From positions 1-45,542 of the forward strand of contig JADFXF010000007.1 in assembly GCA_015233685.1 (NCBI GenBank): a stretch of 45,542 bases of DNA, given 5' to 3'. Under the pieces are notes generated by a model. It made no database searches and had not been told where the DNA came from. It saw only the letters and a list, made by a program, of their open reading frames with translations. A program made the translations under genes and the position numbers. Of the stretch, positions 43,166 to 45,542 are shown piece by piece. Positions within the stretch are counted from its first letter, which is position 1. Every line of letters starts with the position of its first letter. This stretch comes from Nitrospirota bacterium (GTDB taxonomy: Bacteria > Nitrospirota > Thermodesulfovibrionia > Thermodesulfovibrionales > Magnetobacteriaceae).

Positions 43166-43699
43166 CTATTTTTTGGTCGTTTCCCCAAGGATAATCATTC
43201 GTTTCTCTATTGATGATAGAATGTCATGCACACTAAAAGGCAGAATCAAAAACTCACAGAGTATCCGCCAAATCAAATTGAAAATAATCATCGCTGATAT
43301 TGTTGTAAGCCAATTTGACAAATAACCCTTCGGAAATAATATTGCCGATATACAACCTAATATGCTGCCTATAACCCCGACGACATATAGCAATTTTATT
43401 AGAGCTGTGCTGACCATAGATCGGAATGCTATGAAGCCCATAGGGCCATAGTCTACAGTATAGGGGTTTCCGCTAACCTTAGGCTGCATTTTGGTTTTTT
43501 GTGTCTTTGGTGGTAAAACGTTTGTGTCAGATTGATCCTGTTCAAGGTTTTCTTTTGATTGATTTGTCGGAGGTGGTATCGTCTCTGGTTGATTTAACCG
43601 CTGCCACCTATCCGGCTTTCCTTTGTCAGCCCCACATTTCGTACACTCAATATATATAGAACTTACCTTCGCCCCGCATTTCCCACACAACCACGCCAT
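43166..43699 (-). CDS. Zinc-ribbon and DUF4282-like membrane protein
   Basis: 177 aa. An N-terminal zinc ribbon (CGKCGAK...CTKCGADKG) is followed by a polar, Gln/Pro/Lys-rich linker (residues ~30-85) and two membrane helices (about 99-122 and 130-150). The helical segment, FRSMVSTALIKLLYVVG and LIWRILCEFLILPF, has the DUF4282 pattern. Probably an inner-membrane protein with a cytosolic zinc ribbon; function unknown. The ATG is set by AGGAGG upstream on the minus strand. It lies downstream of, and in the same direction as, the repressor gene, so it may be expressed from the integrated element. Confidence 0.75.
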   Translation of the reverse strand: MAWLCGKCGAKVSSIYIECTKCGADKGKPDRWQRLNQPETIPPPTNQSKENLEQDQSDTNVLPPKTQKTKMQPKVSGNPYTVDYGPMGFIAFRSMVSTALIKLLYVVGVIGSILGCISAILFPKGYLSNWLTTISAMIIFNLIWRILCEFLILPFSVHDILSSIEKRMIILGETTKK

Positions 43700-43846
43700 A
43701 ACCCTGACCTCCTATCGTTTTACTCAACCCTGTCTCAACACTAACAAAAACAATTATCCCATGTCAATATTTATTCCACGATTATAATTATTGCTTAGGC
43801 TGTAATAACTTGTTATTGCTTCATAATATGTTACGTAAAGGTAACG

Positions 43847-44404
43847 TTATTCCTTTTCTTTCTTTACACTATACGGCTTCTGCGTTTCGTTTACACTGAA
43901 ATCCGATGGCAACTCAGTCGAACTGCCATATCTTTTTTGCTGCTCCATTACGCACTGCTCATCAGGCACGTCATACTTGTGCGTTTCCAGCCACTCTATG
44001 TACTCTGGAAATGCCTTGCGAAACTGTATTTTCAGCCAAGTACGTTCCTCTTCATCGGCCTTTTCCCAATAAGAGCCTATAAATCGCTGCATTTTAACCA
44101 TGTCGATTTCGCCTTCAGGGATTTCTCTGCGGTAACCGTATATGCGCCGTGGGGCTTTGTCGTCTTTGTACATACTGCCCTCGCCGGTCAGGAGCCAAAA
44201 CGAATTAATATTGGTATTCCTAACTATCAATGATAACGTTTCGGCTGAAGGGTTTGTTTTTTGATTCTCAATTTCTGACAATGAACCTTGCGAGATACCG
44301 ATGACCTCTGCAAACTGATTAGCTTTCATGCCTTGAGCTACCCGGAACTGCTTTATACGTTCCCCAAAAAAAATATTCTTATGCGGATATTTTTTTGTTG
44401 ACAT
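43847..44404 (-). CDS. XRE-family repressor, phage CI-like
   Basis: 185 aa. An N-terminal helix-turn-helix (residues ~12-70: IKQFRVAQGMKANQFAEVIG, SQGSLSEIENQKTNPSAETL) is followed by an acidic helical C-terminal part (EEERTWLKIQFRKAFPEYIE) with no S24/LexA peptidase motif, so RecA-driven self-cleavage is unlikely. The gene is divergent from a Cro/Ner-like gene with only 29 bp between their start codons. Its start codon overlaps the -35 box of the rightward promoter, as in compact lysogeny switches. A TATAAT lies 15 nt before its own ATG on the minus strand. Confidence 0.85.
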   Translation of the reverse strand: MSTKKYPHKNIFFGERIKQFRVAQGMKANQFAEVIGISQGSLSEIENQKTNPSAETLSLIVRNTNINSFWLLTGEGSMYKDDKAPRRIYGYRREIPEGEIDMVKMQRFIGSYWEKADEEERTWLKIQFRKAFPEYIEWLETHKYDVPDEQCVMEQQKRYGSSTELPSDFSVNETQKPYSVKKEKE

Positions 44405-44427
44405 TTATTGGTATGCCGAATTATAGT
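44398..44427 (+). promoter_or_regulatory. Predicted rightward early promoter, leaderless
   Basis: Perfect -35 TTGACA (44398-44403), 18-bp spacer, -10 TATAGT (44422-44427), 6 nt to ATG 44434. The -35 covers the divergent repressor's start codon, so a repressor bound here would control both directions. Confidence 0.75.
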
Positions 44428-44433
44428 ATAGCT

Positions 44434-44688
44434 ATGTTGACGGCAAAGGACATAAAAAAAGCCCTGATTGACAAAGAGATCAGTATGAGGGAGATAGCAA
44501 GACGCATCGGTGTATCGTATTCATCGATAAGTCTGGTGATTAATCGCCGTGGTTTAAAGTCCGAGCGAGTGCGCAAGGGTATTGCTGAGTGTCTTGCCAT
44601 GCCGTATGACCTCCTGTGGGGTGTTAACCCCGCCTCTAACTGTACTGATAATAGTTTAGCCGATTGCGGGAGGCGTGTCAATGACTAA
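44434..44688 (+). CDS. Cro/Ner-like helix-turn-helix regulator
   Basis: 84 aa from ATG 44434. The HTH covers residues ~2-60 (LTAKDIKKALIDKEISMREI, ARRIGVSYSSISLVINRR) and AMPYDLLWG closes the domain; this is the size and pattern of phage Cro or Mu Ner-type proteins. An upstream in-frame ATG-like start at 44395 would add 13 residues, but those bases are the promoter, so the shorter leaderless form is preferred. It would antagonise the divergent XRE repressor. The stop overlaps a 28-codon frame (44681-44767) of doubtful value. Confidence 0.8.
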   Translation: MLTAKDIKKALIDKEISMREIARRIGVSYSSISLVINRRGLKSERVRKGIAECLAMPYDLLWGVNPASNCTDNSLADCGRRVND

Positions 44689-44710
44689 GTTGAGAAATGA
44701 TTTGTCGGAA

Positions 44711-44753
44711 GGCAACAACCCGTCCATCGAGGGTGGGATATTAATAGAAAGGA
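44711..44753 (+). ncRNA. Duplicated leader hairpin, copy 1
   Basis: RNA hairpin CCCGTCC-ATCGA-GGGTGGG (44719-44737; 7 pairs including two G-U), preceded by GGCAACAA and followed by AATAGAAAGGA. The same unit recurs at 44931. It lies just after the Cro-like gene and before a 49-aa gene. Confidence 0.55.
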
Positions 44754-44777
44754 ACACCAAAACGTAAGGAGGGTAGT

Positions 44778-44927
44778 ATGGCGAAGATAATAGTATATAG
44801 GGATGCTAACGGATTGCTTTTCCAATGCGCTAATTCTGATACAAACCGTAGGGTATTTGGGATAACTGAAGACATGATTGTGTGCTATCGCGATGAGCCG
44901 ATACCTCACACACCCGCACAACGTTAA
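44778..44927 (+). CDS. Small phage-like early protein (49 aa)
   Basis: MAKIIVYRDANGLLFQCANS..., ending in HTPAQR. Too short to classify; it may form a small beta-hairpin domain. Supported by the strong AAGGAGGG 7-14 nt before its ATG and its place in a run of closely spaced early genes. No homologue recognised. Confidence 0.6.
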   Translation: MAKIIVYRDANGLLFQCANSDTNRRVFGITEDMIVCYRDEPIPHTPAQR

Positions 44928-44930
44928 TAT

Positions 44931-44974
44931 GGCAGCAACCCGTCCATCGAGGCGGGATAACGAATAGAAAGGAG
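44931..44974 (+). ncRNA. Duplicated leader hairpin, copy 2
   Basis: CCCGTCC-ATCGA-GGCGGG (44939-44956) forms the same stem as copy 1, with a G-C pair replacing G-U and one bulged T. It is preceded by GGCAGCAA and followed by AATAGAAAGGAG, which here is the ribosome site of the next gene. 21 of 22 bases from GGCARCAACC to GAGG match copy 1. Confidence 0.55.
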
Positions 44975-44981
44975 ACATAAC

Positions 44982-45140
44982 ATGGCAGAGAACGACGAAA
45001 ACACCACCACCGAAGCCCCTGAAGACACAACCGGCGCAGGAGAATTGCCAGCCGCAGACGCACCCGGCACCGCAACAGAGAAAACACCGGCAGATGACGA
45101 CGGTGAGGACCCAGTTGACGATCCCGCTGTAGGGGACTGA
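44982..45140 (+). CDS. Acidic, low-complexity small protein (52 aa)
   Basis: Composed almost only of Ala, Asp, Glu, Thr, Pro and Gly (ENDENTTTEAPEDTTGAGEL, DDDGEDPVDDPAVGD), strongly negative and probably disordered. No Cys or hydrophobic core. Phages often encode small acidic proteins that mimic DNA or inhibit host proteins; that is only a possibility here. AAAGGAG precedes its ATG at a good distance. The stop overlaps the next small frame (TGATG). Confidence 0.6.
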   Translation: MAENDENTTTEAPEDTTGAGELPAADAPGTATEKTPADDDGEDPVDDPAVGD

Positions 45141-45208
45141 TGTCCGGCGTAACAACAATAATCACGGGCGGTCTGAAGTCAGGCCGCCTTACAAAACGGA
45201 GGAGGTAA
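45140..45208 (+). CDS. Possible 22-aa basic leader peptide
   Basis: Frame MSGVTTIITGGLKSGRLTKR plus two Arg, starting on the TGATG overlap and ending inside GGAGGAGG of the next gene. A stem-loop (45167-45188) lies within it, so translation could open or close the next ribosome site. Evidence for a true peptide is limited to this arrangement. Confidence 0.3.
   Translation: MSGVTTIITGGLKSGRLTKRRR
45167..45188 (+). promoter_or_regulatory. Stem-loop before the zinc-ribbon gene
   Basis: GGCGGTCT / AGGCCGCC pair over 8 bp (one G-U) with loop GAAGTC. It ends about 12 nt before the GGAGGAGG site of the next gene. No T-run, so not a standard terminator; possibly an attenuating leader structure. Confidence 0.45.
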
Positions 45209-45210
45209 TT

Positions 45211-45542
45211 ATGCAAAACGCCTTAAAAGACAGAAATCACAGACAAAACGTCGTCGCGGGGATAATCGCACTGCTTAACAGCGACGGCATTGAAGTGGAT
45301 GACATCTTATCTGCCGTAAACAGTGTCATTGATGACCACTCTATCACCTGCCCTGGGTGCGGGACACGTATAACCAACCCCGAATACCGCTATTGCACTA
45401 AGTGCAGAACGCATCTTGGCAAATACCTTACCTCATGCGGTGACTGCAAAGCAGAGTTTCACGGAACGCTGCCGCTTGTGTCGGAGAAGTCAAAGTTTTG
45501 TTCATTTTGTGGTTCTAAAAACCTTATTTATCCTGCTGATTA
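45211..45542 (+). CDS. Double zinc-ribbon protein (3' end outside window or at its edge)
   Basis: 110 residues visible. A helical N terminus (RQNVVAGIIALLNSDGIEVD, DILSAVNSV) is followed by two zinc ribbons: CPGC...CTKC (about residues 49-69) and CGDC...CSFC (about residues 79-104). The last two bases, TA, could begin a stop codon. It starts 2-10 nt after GGAGGAGG. Zinc ribbons suggest nucleic-acid or protein binding in the early region of the element; no family recognised. Confidence 0.7.
   Translation, partial: MQNALKDRNHRQNVVAGIIALLNSDGIEVDDILSAVNSVIDDHSITCPGCGTRITNPEYRYCTKCRTHLGKYLTSCGDCKAEFHGTLPLVSEKSKFCSFCGSKNLIYPAD

Noticed and set aside
42915-43325. Plus-strand frame of 136 codons after the tRNA
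   Set aside because: It runs over the direct repeats and palindrome and then antisense to the DUF4282-like gene; no ribosome site and no protein-like pattern.
44681-44767. 28-codon frame overlapping the end of the Cro-like gene
   Set aside because: No ribosome site at its start, and it covers the duplicated leader hairpin, which explains the conservation better.
44685-45216. Minus-strand frames of 157 and 128 codons
   Set aside because: Both are antisense to closely spaced plus-strand small genes with clear ribosome sites; composition is Cys/Arg-rich nonsense.
44434-45542. CRISPR array from the repeated GGCARCAACCCGTCC block
   Set aside because: Only two copies, 220 bp apart with a gene between them.

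Overview
The window is a 45.5 kb piece of bacterial chromosome with an attached element at its right end. GC content looks moderate and coding density is high. The gene mix (DUF362 ferredoxin protein, NifU-like scaffold, LarB, an aberrant heme-copper oxidase-like protein, DUF2760/Hsp70 cluster, aspartic protease/DUF5678 pair, VIT-vWA protein, PilB) looks to me like an uncultured Nitrospirota or a deltaproteobacterial-type anaerobe. That assignment is inference from overall resemblance, not from a marker gene.

Layout. 1-9.2 kb: 3' part of an alpha-2-macroglobulin gene, htpG, a GT2 glycosyltransferase, a Wzx-type flippase, and a solitary oxidase-like membrane protein on the minus strand. 9.3-19.6 kb: VIT/vWA protein, KimA-like potassium permease, NifU-like protein, endonuclease V, a SpoU/TrmH methyltransferase, a DUF362 iron-sulfur protein, an aspartic protease/DUF5678 pair, an MBL hydrolase and an SGNH hydrolase. 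19.6-27.9 kb: an unrecognised 313-aa protein with a TMTC-like membrane glycosyltransferase/TPR protein, then the three-gene cluster DUF2760-Hsp70-Hsp70/DUF3731. 27.9-29.3 kb: an AT-richer accessory patch with two orphan antitoxin-like genes, a DUF2971 gene and a long inverted repeat. 29.4-42.6 kb: gpsA-larB-pilB operon, DHA2 exporter, an lsrF plus aldolase/dehydrogenase operon, an RNase Z-like gene with tgt, galT, and a response regulator with an rlmD-type methyltransferase. 42.75 kb: tRNA-Leu(CAG).

Right of the tRNA (42.84 kb to the end) the sequence changes to AT-rich DNA with the layout of a temperate-phage control region. It has terminal-looking direct repeats, a 26-bp perfect palindrome, a leftward zinc-ribbon membrane protein and XRE repressor, a rightward Cro/Ner-like gene, and small early genes preceded by a duplicated leader hairpin. 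No integrase or transposase lies inside the window.

Cross-cutting observations. (i) At least six genes start 5-7 nt after a good sigma70-type -10 box, so leaderless mRNA looks common, beside genes with strong Shine-Dalgarno sites. Several start codons were reassigned on this basis. (ii) A family of G-stem/TAA-loop hairpins recurs in intergenic DNA and once forms the 3' end of a gene. (iii) The oxidase-like protein lacks the helix-VII His-His pair. (iv) The DUF2760/dual Hsp70 cluster is the best candidate here for a poorly described system.
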